Shown: positions 16,929 through 25,036 of the stretch, one piece after another
Numbering within the stretch: the first letter of the stretch is position 1
Layout: the number at the start of each line of letters is the position of its first letter
From: Neobacillus muris
GTDB lineage: Bacteria > Bacillota > Bacilli > Bacillales > Cytobacillaceae
Length of the DNA stretch: 64,000 nucleotides
NCBI RefSeq assembly: GCF_943193175.1
Contig: NZ_CALPDF010000022.1
Location: 1-64,000 of the forward strand
Direction: 5' to 3'
The notes under the pieces: model-generated
Told to the model about the DNA's origin: nothing
The model's database searches: none
What the model saw: the letters and a program-made list of their open reading frames with translations, nothing else
Program-made: the position numbers and the translations under genes

Positions 16929-17600
16929 CTACAGTGATGGTGCCTCCGGCAATAACCCTCCTAGGAAACCAAAAGCAACACTTAATAAGAAGAATATAAT
17001 CGCAACTGTCCATGAAAGCCCTTTGGAAAATTCAGCTGTTTTATGCAATCCGAAAGCCGTAAGTATAGTGGACCAGATTCCAAATACTTCAATTGACGCC
17101 AAACCGCCCGGCTTCTCCATATTAACCAGGCCGGCTAAACTCGTTACATAGGTTTCTGGATTGCCGCCAATTGCAAATCTAATAACCATATTTAATAGTA
17201 ATCCAGCTGCCCCTATCACCATAATAAAAATATTCATTGAATATAGCTGCTTAAATGAAACATTTGATCTGGCAGCCTTGGCAATTACTAAATGAATAAC
17301 ACTTGAAAAAAGGGCACCAATGATCGGTGTGATAATTCCAGTGATCGCGACGGTGACTTTTGTTATTCCTAAAATGACATCAGCCTGATCTTCGGGCACA
17401 CCCTGATCAATTAAGGTTGAGACATCCATTGCCGACACCATAAAGAACAGCCCAATCGCATAGAGAATGCTTACAACGAGGAGAGGCAGCCAGATTTTTG
17501 GGTTGGCTTTAATTCTGTTAAATTGTTCGCTCGGACTCGTAAACATGCCAATTAAACTTGGAGTCTCTTTCTTTGTATTTTTTTCTGTTTGAATTTCCAT
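16929..17600 (-). CDS. yknW: YIP1-family membrane protein YknW
   Basis: Integral membrane protein of 223 residues with five hydrophobic spans after a cytoplasmic N-terminus (LIGMFTSPSEQFNRIKANPKIW, the typical YIP1 entry sequence, then helices at about 35-55, 75-105, 120-145, 180-195, 200-220). In B. subtilis YknW interacts with and assembles the YknXYZ exporter. It is first in the leftward operon. GGGGG seven nt upstream serves as ribosome site. I could not find a clear sigma-W promoter (TGAAAC-N16-CGTA) upstream, although the B. subtilis operon has one. Confidence 0.85.
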   Translation of the reverse strand: MEIQTEKNTKKETPSLIGMFTSPSEQFNRIKANPKIWLPLLVVSILYAIGLFFMVSAMDVSTLIDQGVPEDQADVILGITKVTVAITGIITPIIGALFSSVIHLVIAKAARSNVSFKQLYSMNIFIMVIGAAGLLLNMVIRFAIGGNPETYVTSLAGLVNMEKPGGLASIEVFGIWSTILTAFGLHKTAEFSKGLSWTVAIIFFLLSVAFGFLGGLLPEAPSL

Positions 17601-17745
17601 AAAAAAACCCCCATTTTCTTTTTATGTATAGCTGTCAATTCAGTATACGATATTGATTGGGAGGAAGATTCGTATTTTTACAAAATATTTGACAATCCTG
17701 CAAATTTTGGTATTTTTTCAACTTGAAACGGGGTTCATTTTTCGA

Positions 17746-17779
17746 TAAAAAAAAAGTGCAGACCCCTGCACTTTTTTTA
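17746..17779. terminator. Bidirectional-looking terminator
   Basis: Stem aaagtgcag/ctgcacttt with a 4-nt loop and long A- and T-runs on both sides. On the - strand it ends the oligopeptide-binding protein gene whose stop lies at 17783. Confidence 0.85.
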
Positions 17780-17782
17780 GTA

Positions 17783-19414
17783 TTATTCTGAGATTTTTTT
17801 CGCAAACCGAAGGTCCGGTTCCGATAGTTCAGCAAATCGGATTCCTTCAAACTTTTTACTGACCAATGCGTTTTGTGCCTGATAGTATATCGGCAGAATT
17901 GGCAGTTCCTCCATCAAGATATCTTCTGCTTGATGAAGAAGTTCATAGCGCTTTGCTTCATCCTGCTCAATGGTTGCCTGCTCGATTAAAGCATCGTATT
18001 CTGAATTGCTCCAGCTTGTGAAATTATTGGAGTCAGTTGATGTATAGTGATGGAGTACTCCAATTGGATCTAGAAAGTCTCCGACCCATCCCATTCGCGC
18101 TGCCTGGAAATTCTTTTGTTTGAATGTATCAATAAAGGTCTTCCATTCCTGGTTTTCCAGTTTCACTTCGACGCCAAGATTTTGTTTTAGCATTTCCTGA
18201 AGGGCTTCTACAATCTTCTTGTGGTTGTCAGCGGTATTGTATTTAAAGGTAACAGCTGGCAGTTCAGCTAAACCTTCTTCCTCTAACCCTTCTTTTAATA
18301 ATTGCTTAGCCTTTTTCGGGTCAAATGGATAATATTTTGGGGCTTCGTCACGGAAGTCCTTGCCTGAATCTGTTTTGACTCCATTTGGGACGTATCCATA
18401 GGCTGGTATTTCTCCAGCTTTTGATACGCTCTCAGTAATGGCTTTGCGATCAATAGCGTACGAGAAGGCCTGTCTGATTTTTTTGTTATTAAATGGCTTT
18501 TCATTTACGTTAAAGGTATAAGTATAAACACTAAATTGCGGATGAGAAACAAATTCCGCATTGCTCTTTTCCTGTTCAATAGAGTCAATTGGAAGCTGTT
18601 TAATTAAGTCCAGTTCTCCAGTTTTAAACATTTGGTAATAGGTAGTTGCATCCGCAACCATTTTAAAATGGATATCATTCATAGTAATTTTTTTTGCATT
18701 CCAATAGGTTTTGCTCTTGGTAAGCGAAAGCTCTGCATCATGCTTCCAGTCTTTCACTGTATAGGCTCCATTTGTTACAATTCCTGCTGCCTCAGCCGCC
18801 CAGTTTTTATTTGCCTCGACCACCTTTGGATTAACCGGCAAATATGCCTCACTCATCATAATTTTAGGAAAGAATTTTAACGGGCTGCTTAATTCTACAA
18901 CTAATGTTTGATCATCCACAGCTTTAATTCCGACATCCTCCACATTGCCTTTTCCGGTATTATAAGCTTCTGCCCCCTTAATATAATACATGGAAGAAGC
19001 ATCATAGGCACCGGTTGCTGGATTCAACACCCGCTTCCAGGAATATTCGAAATCCTTCGCGGTCACTTTGTCTCCATTAGACCATTTTGCTCCATCACGG
19101 ATGGTAAAAGTATAGGTTTTTCCATCATCAGAGGTTTCAATTTTGCTGGCAGCACCTTCTACAATATTTCCTTTTTTATCATAGGTGTACAAACCTTCAT
19201 ATAGATGGTCAATAACCCAGAAAGAGGTTGTGTCTGATGCAAATGCAGGGTCTAGGGTATATGGTTCACCTGCCAGGTTTGTTGTGATTTCCTGCTTAAT
19301 GTTTTTGGCTGCTTGCCCTGATGTTTGATTCGCAGTTTCTTGGTTCCCGCAGCCGGCAAGTCCAGTAATAGTAATTAAAATAGCTGCAGTCATTAAAAGT
19401 AAAGCTTTTTTCAT
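17783..19414 (-). CDS. Oligopeptide-binding lipoprotein (OppA/DppE family), orphan, SAM-riboswitch controlled
   Basis: Family 5 extracellular solute-binding protein of 543 residues. The N-terminus MKKALLLM...LAGCGN is a lipoprotein signal with Cys near residue 22, so it is anchored outside the membrane. The SBP-5 signature is visible as AKDFEYSWKRVLNPATGAYD and TFTIRDGAKWSNGD. No permease or ATPase adjoins it, so it probably lends peptides to another Opp system, possibly the one at 54280-60030. Start ATG 19414 follows GGGGGG; longer frames run into the riboswitch. The SAM-I leader suggests uptake of methionine-rich or sulfur-containing peptides. Confidence 0.85.
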   Translation of the reverse strand: MKKALLLMTAAILITITGLAGCGNQETANQTSGQAAKNIKQEITTNLAGEPYTLDPAFASDTTSFWVIDHLYEGLYTYDKKGNIVEGAASKIETSDDGKTYTFTIRDGAKWSNGDKVTAKDFEYSWKRVLNPATGAYDASSMYYIKGAEAYNTGKGNVEDVGIKAVDDQTLVVELSSPLKFFPKIMMSEAYLPVNPKVVEANKNWAAEAAGIVTNGAYTVKDWKHDAELSLTKSKTYWNAKKITMNDIHFKMVADATTYYQMFKTGELDLIKQLPIDSIEQEKSNAEFVSHPQFSVYTYTFNVNEKPFNNKKIRQAFSYAIDRKAITESVSKAGEIPAYGYVPNGVKTDSGKDFRDEAPKYYPFDPKKAKQLLKEGLEEEGLAELPAVTFKYNTADNHKKIVEALQEMLKQNLGVEVKLENQEWKTFIDTFKQKNFQAARMGWVGDFLDPIGVLHHYTSTDSNNFTSWSNSEYDALIEQATIEQDEAKRYELLHQAEDILMEELPILPIYYQAQNALVSKKFEGIRFAELSEPDLRFAKKISE

Positions 19415-19517
19415 GTTGTTTCCCCCCATGATGTTATCGTTTATTTGCGTTAGAGTATGAAGGCTCAAATTATTATTATAAAAATAATATTTTTCCTTCA
19501 AATCTATTAACCCTAAC

Positions 19518-19549
19518 AAAAAAACCTCTTCCCGGATAGGAAGAGGTTT
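19518..19549 (-). terminator. Riboswitch expression-platform terminator
   Basis: On the - strand a 10-bp stem (aaacctcttc/gaagaggttt) with an 8-nt loop is followed by seven T residues, 29 nt after the SAM-I aptamer and about 100 nt before the gene start. This is the expected termination switch. Confidence 0.88.
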
Positions 19550-19577
19550 AATACGTAAAATATCATGTACTACTCTT

Positions 19578-19676
19578 CTTATCTATCAGGAATATCCTGA
19601 TGGAATTGGCACAGTGTTCAAACGAACCCGCTGCCGAGACTTCATAGGGCCATTTCCCTCCATCTCTCTCGATAAG
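19578..19676 (-). ncRNA. SAM-I riboswitch (S-box) aptamer
   Basis: Reading leftward, P1 is CTTATC (19676-19671) paired with GATAAG (19583-19578). Conserved pieces in order: GAGAGATGGAGGGA, TGGCCCTATGAA, CTCGGCAGC, GTGCCAATTCC and a short P4 hairpin (CAGGATATTCCTG). These match the S-box core. A terminator follows at 19518-19549, so high S-adenosylmethionine should switch the gene off. Confidence 0.93.
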
Positions 19677-19706
19677 ACTTTTCACTATGTACTTGTCACA
19701 AAACTT

Positions 19707-19735
19707 AGAATAATACTTTTTTAAACCATCGTCAA
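19707..19735 (-). promoter_or_regulatory. Promoter of the SAM-I riboswitch transcript
   Basis: TTGACG (complement of 19730-19735), 17-nt spacer, TATTCT (19707-19712). It lies just upstream of the aptamer. Confidence 0.8.
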
Positions 19736-19819
19736 TATATTTTTCTAAAAAAATAATTTAATCAGCAAATTCTTAACATTGGATGATTGCCATTGCATTT
19801 TTACTACGTATTACCTGCC

Positions 19820-20680
19820 TTATCTTGTATGGCCAAACTCATCTTGAATGGCTTTTCTTGATTTTTCAAGCCTTACAACTGCAGAATCATAATTAGTTCC
19901 CGCAACTCCTGTATATAGCACATCAATGATATAGAGCTGGGCAATTCTTGATGATGTTGCGGCACTTCTAATATTCGATTCTTTTGCGATTATGCCTAAA
20001 TGGAGATCACTTATTTTACTTAACTGGTTTTTCCCGTACTTTGAAATAACTATGGTGGCTGCCCCTGCATTTTTTGCTTGGCGGATTGCCGATATCACCT
20101 GGCTGGTTTCTCCTGTATACGATATGGCTACCGCTACATCATTATGGGATAAATTTGCTGCCGAGGTAAGCTGCAGGTGTACATCAGTATAGGCTGTACA
20201 GGTCTTACCGATTCTGGAAAACTTTTGCTGGGCATCTTGAGCAACCAGCTGTGATGCACCAACACCGTAAAAATCGATTCTAGCTGCTGCTGCTAATCGT
20301 TCAACTGCTTCCTGGATTTTTTTAGGGTCTAGTGAGTGAAATGTCTCCTTAATAGAGGCAATTGTATTAATAGCTAATGAATTCATTAATGTTGGGATAT
20401 TATCATTAGGCAATATTTCACTATATTCTGGATTAATGGCTGCAGCATTTGGAAGATCTCCAGCAATTCTTATTTTTAAATCTTTAAAGCCATTAAATCC
20501 AAGATTTTTACATAACCGTGTAATCGCCGCTTCACTCGAATGGCTCGCTTCTGCAAGCTGCTGAACAGAAAGATGAATAATCTTCTCCGGGTTATCAATA
20601 ATATATTGAGCTGCATTTCTCTCTGATGGTTTCACGCTTGAAAGACATTCACGAATTAACAACAGTCCACCTTTCGACAT
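19820..20680 (-). CDS. MurR/RpiR-family transcriptional regulator
   Basis: Regulator of 286 residues: an N-terminal RpiR-type HTH (residues about 1-75, VQQLAEASHSSEAAITRLCKNLGFNGFKDLK) and a C-terminal SIS sugar-phosphate isomerase-like domain (about 125-255, DFYGVGASQLVAQDAQQK and AVAISYTGETSQVI). Such regulators sense phosphorylated sugars. It is the last gene of a leftward group with a sugar ABC transporter and a HAD phosphatase, so it likely controls that unit, perhaps through the palindrome at 24781-24797. Confidence 0.87.
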   Translation of the reverse strand: MSKGGLLLIRECLSSVKPSERNAAQYIIDNPEKIIHLSVQQLAEASHSSEAAITRLCKNLGFNGFKDLKIRIAGDLPNAAAINPEYSEILPNDNIPTLMNSLAINTIASIKETFHSLDPKKIQEAVERLAAAARIDFYGVGASQLVAQDAQQKFSRIGKTCTAYTDVHLQLTSAANLSHNDVAVAISYTGETSQVISAIRQAKNAGAATIVISKYGKNQLSKISDLHLGIIAKESNIRSAATSSRIAQLYIIDVLYTGVAGTNYDSAVVRLEKSRKAIQDEFGHTR

Positions 20681-20719
20681 GAATATGTTCCTTTCATTTA
20701 AAAGATCAAATACATTCTT

Positions 20720-21496
20720 TTACCCTTCAAAAAGTAAACTAAACTCTTCAATCGATTGAATCACCATTTTTGGCAGCTCAATCTTAGTATGCCCCTCTAA
20801 AACACTGCCCGTCTCCCTCATCCATTTCTGTTTATAAAACTCATAGAATATAGGATGTTTTATTCTTTCAAGGTGAGGATATGGTATAACTTCCTGAGGC
20901 AAATTTCGGGAAATGAACACCGAAGTAATATTTAGTCGATTAGCCAAGCACACATCATGATCAATTCGATCCCCAACGTGAGCAGCCACCTTTCCTTCCT
21001 TCAATAGATCCGAGACAATCCTTACATCCGGTTTAGCATAACCAGCTTGATCAGGAGTAATAAAGCAATCAAATAATCCGCTAAGTTCTAATGCATCTAC
21101 AACTGGCTGCTGATATTTTCTATACCCATTTGTTACAATTGCCAACCGGTAGCCGTTTCTTTTTAATCGAGACAATGATTCAAGCAAGTGGTCTTCTAAC
21201 AAGTAAATTTTCGGAATAACGGAATGTTTTTTCACTAGATCTTCAATTGAAATTTCTAAGTCCACATGATGATTTTGAAGGATCTGTAATAAGATATGAT
21301 CCCAGTCATATGCTTCAACAACTTTGTTTAGCTTCATCCGCCGGTTATGTTCTGCAATCATGGTTTCTTTGGCATCCACTTTTCCATTTGTTTTTCGGAG
21401 TACCGATTCCCTAATTTCTGGAAAAACCCAGCTTACAAATGGATTTTGCATCAGAGTCCCATCAAGATCAAACGTTATCCATCTTTTACTCATCAT
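20720..21496 (-). CDS. HAD-superfamily hydrolase, probable sugar phosphatase
   Basis: Haloacid dehalogenase-type phosphohydrolase, 258 residues. Motif I FDLDGTLMQN (8-17) provides the nucleophile and acid/base Asp pair, motif II VTNGYRK, Lys in GYAKPDVRI and motif IV VGDRIDHDV are all intact; the cap is helical (C1 type). Its ATG overlaps the permease stop by 4 nt, so it belongs to the sugar transporter operon. Dephosphorylation of an imported sugar phosphate or of a catabolic intermediate is a reasonable guess; the substrate is unknown. Confidence 0.82.
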   Translation of the reverse strand: MMSKRWITFDLDGTLMQNPFVSWVFPEIRESVLRKTNGKVDAKETMIAEHNRRMKLNKVVEAYDWDHILLQILQNHHVDLEISIEDLVKKHSVIPKIYLLEDHLLESLSRLKRNGYRLAIVTNGYRKYQQPVVDALELSGLFDCFITPDQAGYAKPDVRIVSDLLKEGKVAAHVGDRIDHDVCLANRLNITSVFISRNLPQEVIPYPHLERIKHPIFYEFYKQKWMRETGSVLEGHTKIELPKMVIQSIEEFSLLFEG

Positions 21497-22317
21497 TTTA
21501 ATGCTCCTGATGTTAAGCCTTCAATAAATAACCGGGAAGCAAATATAAATGCAATTAATAACGGCAAAGAAGAAATGGTCAATCCAGCAAACAATAAATT
21601 CCATTCCGTATCATATTCTCCAAAAAGTGTCAACATTCCAAGTGGAATAGTCCTTAGCTCATCAGCCTTAATGAAAATTAACGGATAGAAAAAATCATTC
21701 CACACGTTAACTAAATTTACGATTCCAACAATAGCAATTGGAGGCTTCATTAGTGGCAGCATAATTTTATAATAAACTTGGAAGTCATTGCAGCCATCTA
21801 ACCGAGCAGACTGTTCCAGATCTTTTGGCAGCGTTCGAAAAAATCCGTAAAATAAAAATACAGCAAATGGAATGCCTCCTGCCACATATACAGCAATTAG
21901 TGAGAAGTGCGTATCTAATAGCTGGAAATTTCTCATGAGTAGATAAAGAGGAATAATGGCAAGCTTCATTGGCAGCATCAATCCAATCATAAAAAAGAAC
22001 AGAACGAATGAATTCCACTTAAAAGAATACCTGGAAAGATAATATGCAGCCAAAGAGGAAACAAAGATAACGACTATTACAGAAACACCGCTTACAATCA
22101 CACTATTCCAGATATATCCGGAGAAGTTCACTTTTTCCCAAACCACTCGATAATTTTCAAAAGAAAAGTTTTTTGGCAAACTAAATGGGGACATCATGAT
22201 TTCAAGCTTAGGCTTAAAAGATGAGTTAATCATCAATAAAATAGGATATGAAATAAGGATAGTCATCATTGCTAAAATTATATATTTAATGGATTGAATA
22301 GGCCATTTTGTCCGCAA
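21493..22317 (-). CDS. Sugar ABC transporter permease (MalG/MsmG type)
   Basis: Inner-membrane permease of 274 residues with six predicted helices and the binding-protein-dependent transport EAA loop (QSARLDGCNDFQVYYKIMLP near 185-205) that docks the ATPase. It belongs to the CUT1 carbohydrate class. Fourteen nt separate it from the preceding permease and its stop overlaps the HAD gene. No ATPase gene is in the cluster, so it must rely on a shared ATPase such as MsmX. Confidence 0.88.
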   Translation of the reverse strand: MRTKWPIQSIKYIILAMMTILISYPILLMINSSFKPKLEIMMSPFSLPKNFSFENYRVVWEKVNFSGYIWNSVIVSGVSVIVVIFVSSLAAYYLSRYSFKWNSFVLFFFMIGLMLPMKLAIIPLYLLMRNFQLLDTHFSLIAVYVAGGIPFAVFLFYGFFRTLPKDLEQSARLDGCNDFQVYYKIMLPLMKPPIAIVGIVNLVNVWNDFFYPLIFIKADELRTIPLGMLTLFGEYDTEWNLLFAGLTISSLPLLIAFIFASRLFIEGLTSGALK

Positions 22318-22330
22318 AAGTTACGCCCCC

Positions 22331-23293
22331 CTATCTTTCAAAATCTTTTCGTTTAAAATAAATCATTAGAATCGCTGTTGAACAGGCAATAATTAAAAAT
22401 AGGACTACTGCTATTGCCGACCCTAATCCTATTGCTTGACCGCCCTCCACTGAACCAAATGCCAGCCGGTAAAAATAGGTCCCTAAAACATCTGTGGAAT
22501 AGTACGGCCCACCGGACGACCCTTGCATGGCATAGATGAGCTCAAAGGTTTCAAAACAGCCGATAAAGGTTAAGATAGTCATGGTCATAATAGCATTCAT
22601 GGTCATAGGAATCGTAATAGTAAAGATAGTTTTCAAAGTAGAAGCACCATCTATCTTTGCCGCTTCAAATATTTCTTTATCGATTGACTGCAAGCTGGCA
22701 AGAAAGATAAGCATTGAAAATCCAACACCCGCCCAGCTATTAATTAAAATGATCGTAATAAGCGCCGTATCGGTACTTCCTAACCATGGATGTGCCAGGA
22801 AATCCAGTCCGACAGATTTTAAGAATAAGTTAAGTGCACCAGTTGTAGGATTTAAGATAAGACTAAAGAGGAATCCGATAACAATGACGGAAAGCAGTTT
22901 AGGAAGAAAGAAGATAGTCTTAAAGAATTCCTTCCCTTTCAGTCTGCTATTAATAATTAAAGCCAGGATATAAGCCATTACTAATTCAGAGCAAACGTTA
23001 ACGAAAAAAAATGTCCAGTTATGTTTAAATGCATTTACAAATGTCTCTTTATAAGGGGACTCTGTAAACAAAGTAATAAAGTTCTGCAGTCCAATAAAGG
23101 AATCACGGCTAAATCCTTTCCATGAATAAAAGCTGTTTATAACTGCTGTTATCAGTGGGAATAGCTGAAATGTGCCATATAGAAGAGCGGCTGGCAATAA
23201 GAATAAATGAGCTAAGTGTTTCCTCGCATTAAAAGTTTTTCTGGCTGGTTTAGCTGAAACTTCTATTAGAGATGAAGGTTTTAATTCAGGCAT
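22331..23293 (-). CDS. Sugar ABC transporter permease (MalF/MsmF type)
   Basis: Permease of 320 residues with six helices after a ~30-residue charged N-terminus. The EAA loop reads EAAKIDGASTLKTIFTITIP near 230-250. It pairs with the 274-residue permease downstream to form the CUT1-type channel. A 158-nt gap separates it from the binding-protein gene upstream and contains a candidate long stem, so expression may be stepped down between them. Confidence 0.88.
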   Translation of the reverse strand: MPELKPSSLIEVSAKPARKTFNARKHLAHLFLLPAALLYGTFQLFPLITAVINSFYSWKGFSRDSFIGLQNFITLFTESPYKETFVNAFKHNWTFFFVNVCSELVMAYILALIINSRLKGKEFFKTIFFLPKLLSVIVIGFLFSLILNPTTGALNLFLKSVGLDFLAHPWLGSTDTALITIILINSWAGVGFSMLIFLASLQSIDKEIFEAAKIDGASTLKTIFTITIPMTMNAIMTMTILTFIGCFETFELIYAMQGSSGGPYYSTDVLGTYFYRLAFGSVEGGQAIGLGSAIAVVLFLIIACSTAILMIYFKRKDFER

Positions 23294-23302
23294 AAATCTC
23301 CC

Positions 23303-23432
23303 TCCTTATGCTTTTCTAAAGAAAAAGCTGACCCTTAAATTTTGTCTTCCCCTACTAGATAATATCTAATGTTAACTTCATCCGGCTTTAGATAATGATA
23401 CGTAAGGGTCAAAAACAATTATTTTGAGTCAG
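23303..23432 (-). promoter_or_regulatory. Intercistronic stem, possible attenuator
   Basis: Between the binding-protein and permease genes, TGACCCTTA and TAAGGGTCA on the - strand can form a 9-bp stem, the second arm being followed by GCTTTTTC. The loop is about 65 nt and holds TAGATATTATCTA-like repeats. It could reduce read-through so the binding protein is made in excess. Confidence 0.35.
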
Positions 23433-23451
23433 CTAATGATTTCAGGTTCTA

Positions 23452-24753
23452 TTATTCTTTTGCTGCCCTATCAGCATTTTTCTGAGCTTCATCAATGACC
23501 CCTTCAACCGTCAATTTTCCTAAATACATGCCTTGCAAGGCATTTTCAAACGTCGTTTTAGTAGTAGGTTCCCCTTCTCCAAAATGAACAAGCATTAAAT
23601 AAGGAGTTGAATGTTTAGCAGCTGCGGCTGAAATCTCCTTCACGATCGGATGTTTAGGTGTCACACCATTTATGGCACTTAGACGATCTGATTCATCCGT
23701 GAAAATTTGTCCGAATTCCTTTGAGGCTAAGAATTCCATGAAAAGCTTCGCTTCTTCAGGATGCTTTGTATTTTTAGCAGCTGCATATGACCCATCAACC
23801 CAAGTTGTAACAGCCAATTCCCCGCCATCTTCGGCCGCAAATCCAGGAATTACCCCAATTGACATATCAGGTGCAGTTCCTTCTATTGTTGCTAAACGGT
23901 AATCACCATTTATATACATAGCAGCTTGGCCAGTATAGAATAGGGTTTGAGCGTCATTATCTTCAAGTGCAATAAAGTCTTTTGGGAAAAACTTTTCCAA
24001 ATCCTTCATCCTTTGTACAGACTCCACAAATTTGGGATCCTCAAGATTTGCATCGCCTGAAACAATCTTATCAACGAAATCATTGTGCCCGTAAGCATCT
24101 GGACCAATGACTGCATGGGTCATGGATAACAAATAAGCAGCTCTACCGGATTGAGCTATTGGGATAATATCGTTTTTCTTTAACTTCTCACACACTGTCA
24201 TAAATTCATCCCATGTTTTCGGTACTTTTATTCCTTGCTTCTCGAATATCTCTTTATTGTAAAAAATTACACCTGAATTCAATGAAAGTGGTACACCATA
24301 GACCTTCCCATCACTTCCTTTAGCAGCATCAAGATACTCTTTATTGATGTTCTCAATACCTGTTAAATCGTCAAGAGGAAGCAAATAATTATTATCTGCT
24401 ATTGTTGTTGCACCAGAGTATGGACGCAGCTGAAGAATATCAGGACCATCACCGGAAACAAGAGCATTAGATAGAATGGTATTGTATTCCGTTGATTCGT
24501 ACGGCTGGAAATCGATACTGATTTCAGGATGCTTCTCCTGAAATTTCTTTATCGCTTTTTCATACATTTCGCGATCCTCAGGTCTCCAGCTGTACATCGT
24601 TAATTCTACTTTTTCAGATACCTTTTCAGCATCACTTCCTTCTTTATCGGTATTCTCTTTACTTGTCTCACTACTGCTGCAACCGATAATGGCAAAACTA
24701 AGGACTAAAAGAAGCCCCCAAACCAAGAAACGTTTCACCTTCATTTTTCCCAC
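23452..24753 (-). CDS. Sugar ABC transporter substrate-binding lipoprotein
   Basis: Family 1 extracellular solute-binding protein of 433 residues. The signal MKVKRFLVWGLLLVLSFAIIGCSS ends in a lipobox with Cys near residue 25, followed by an acidic linker. The SBP_bac_1 pattern is visible (AIKKFQEKHPEISIDFQ, GDGPDILQL, VPKTWDEFMTVCEKL). It is first in the leftward operon. The promoter with a palindrome over the likely start point lies at 24781-24827. Substrate unknown; the RpiR regulator and HAD gene point to a carbohydrate. Confidence 0.9.
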   Translation of the reverse strand: MGKMKVKRFLVWGLLLVLSFAIIGCSSSETSKENTDKEGSDAEKVSEKVELTMYSWRPEDREMYEKAIKKFQEKHPEISIDFQPYESTEYNTILSNALVSGDGPDILQLRPYSGATTIADNNYLLPLDDLTGIENINKEYLDAAKGSDGKVYGVPLSLNSGVIFYNKEIFEKQGIKVPKTWDEFMTVCEKLKKNDIIPIAQSGRAAYLLSMTHAVIGPDAYGHNDFVDKIVSGDANLEDPKFVESVQRMKDLEKFFPKDFIALEDNDAQTLFYTGQAAMYINGDYRLATIEGTAPDMSIGVIPGFAAEDGGELAVTTWVDGSYAAAKNTKHPEEAKLFMEFLASKEFGQIFTDESDRLSAINGVTPKHPIVKEISAAAAKHSTPYLMLVHFGEGEPTTKTTFENALQGMYLGKLTVEGVIDEAQKNADRAAKE

Positions 24754-24780
24754 TTCCCCTTCTTTTTTTCTGTATGTTTA

Positions 24781-24797
24781 TAATTATCTGATAATTA
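24781..24797. promoter_or_regulatory. Perfect palindrome, candidate RpiR operator
   Basis: TAATTATC-N-GATAATTA, 8-bp arms with no mismatch, immediately downstream of the -10 of the sugar transporter promoter. Binding here would block transcription start. The RpiR-type regulator encoded at the end of the same cluster is the natural candidate. Confidence 0.55.
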
Positions 24798-24798
24798 G

Positions 24799-24827
24799 AC
24801 TGTAATTTACTGGTAGTTTTATGTCAA
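24799..24827 (-). promoter_or_regulatory. Promoter of the sugar ABC transporter operon
   Basis: TTGACA (complement of 24822-24827), 17-nt spacer, TACAGT (24799-24804), followed by the palindrome at 24781-24797. Confidence 0.7.
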
Positions 24828-24948
24828 CAAAAAATTTCAAATATTACGAAGATTTCTAAAATAAAATTTTAAATATTATATGCCCGGAAGAAGCCTGAAA
24901 CAGTTAGAAGTTTTGGTAACAGAGCGTCATACTGACTTTTAACCCAAA

Positions 24949-24982
24949 TAAAAAAGACTGATCTTATTGAAGTGTCAGCCTT
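24949..24982 (-). terminator. Terminator of the aldo/keto reductase gene
   Basis: On the - strand aaggctga/tcagtctt forms an 8-bp stem with one G-U pair and a 13-nt loop, then TTTTT. It lies 55 nt past the reductase stop. Confidence 0.6.
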
Positions 24983-25036
24983 TTACCTCTTTCCTACTCT
25001 GAACAAAATGGATAGAAAACGAGTCCCCATATTTTC

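Noticed and set aside
17635..17850. Leftward open frame of 71 codons upstream of the oligopeptide-binding stop
   Set aside because: Runs through the terminator hairpin at 17746-17779 and overlaps the real gene end in another frame.
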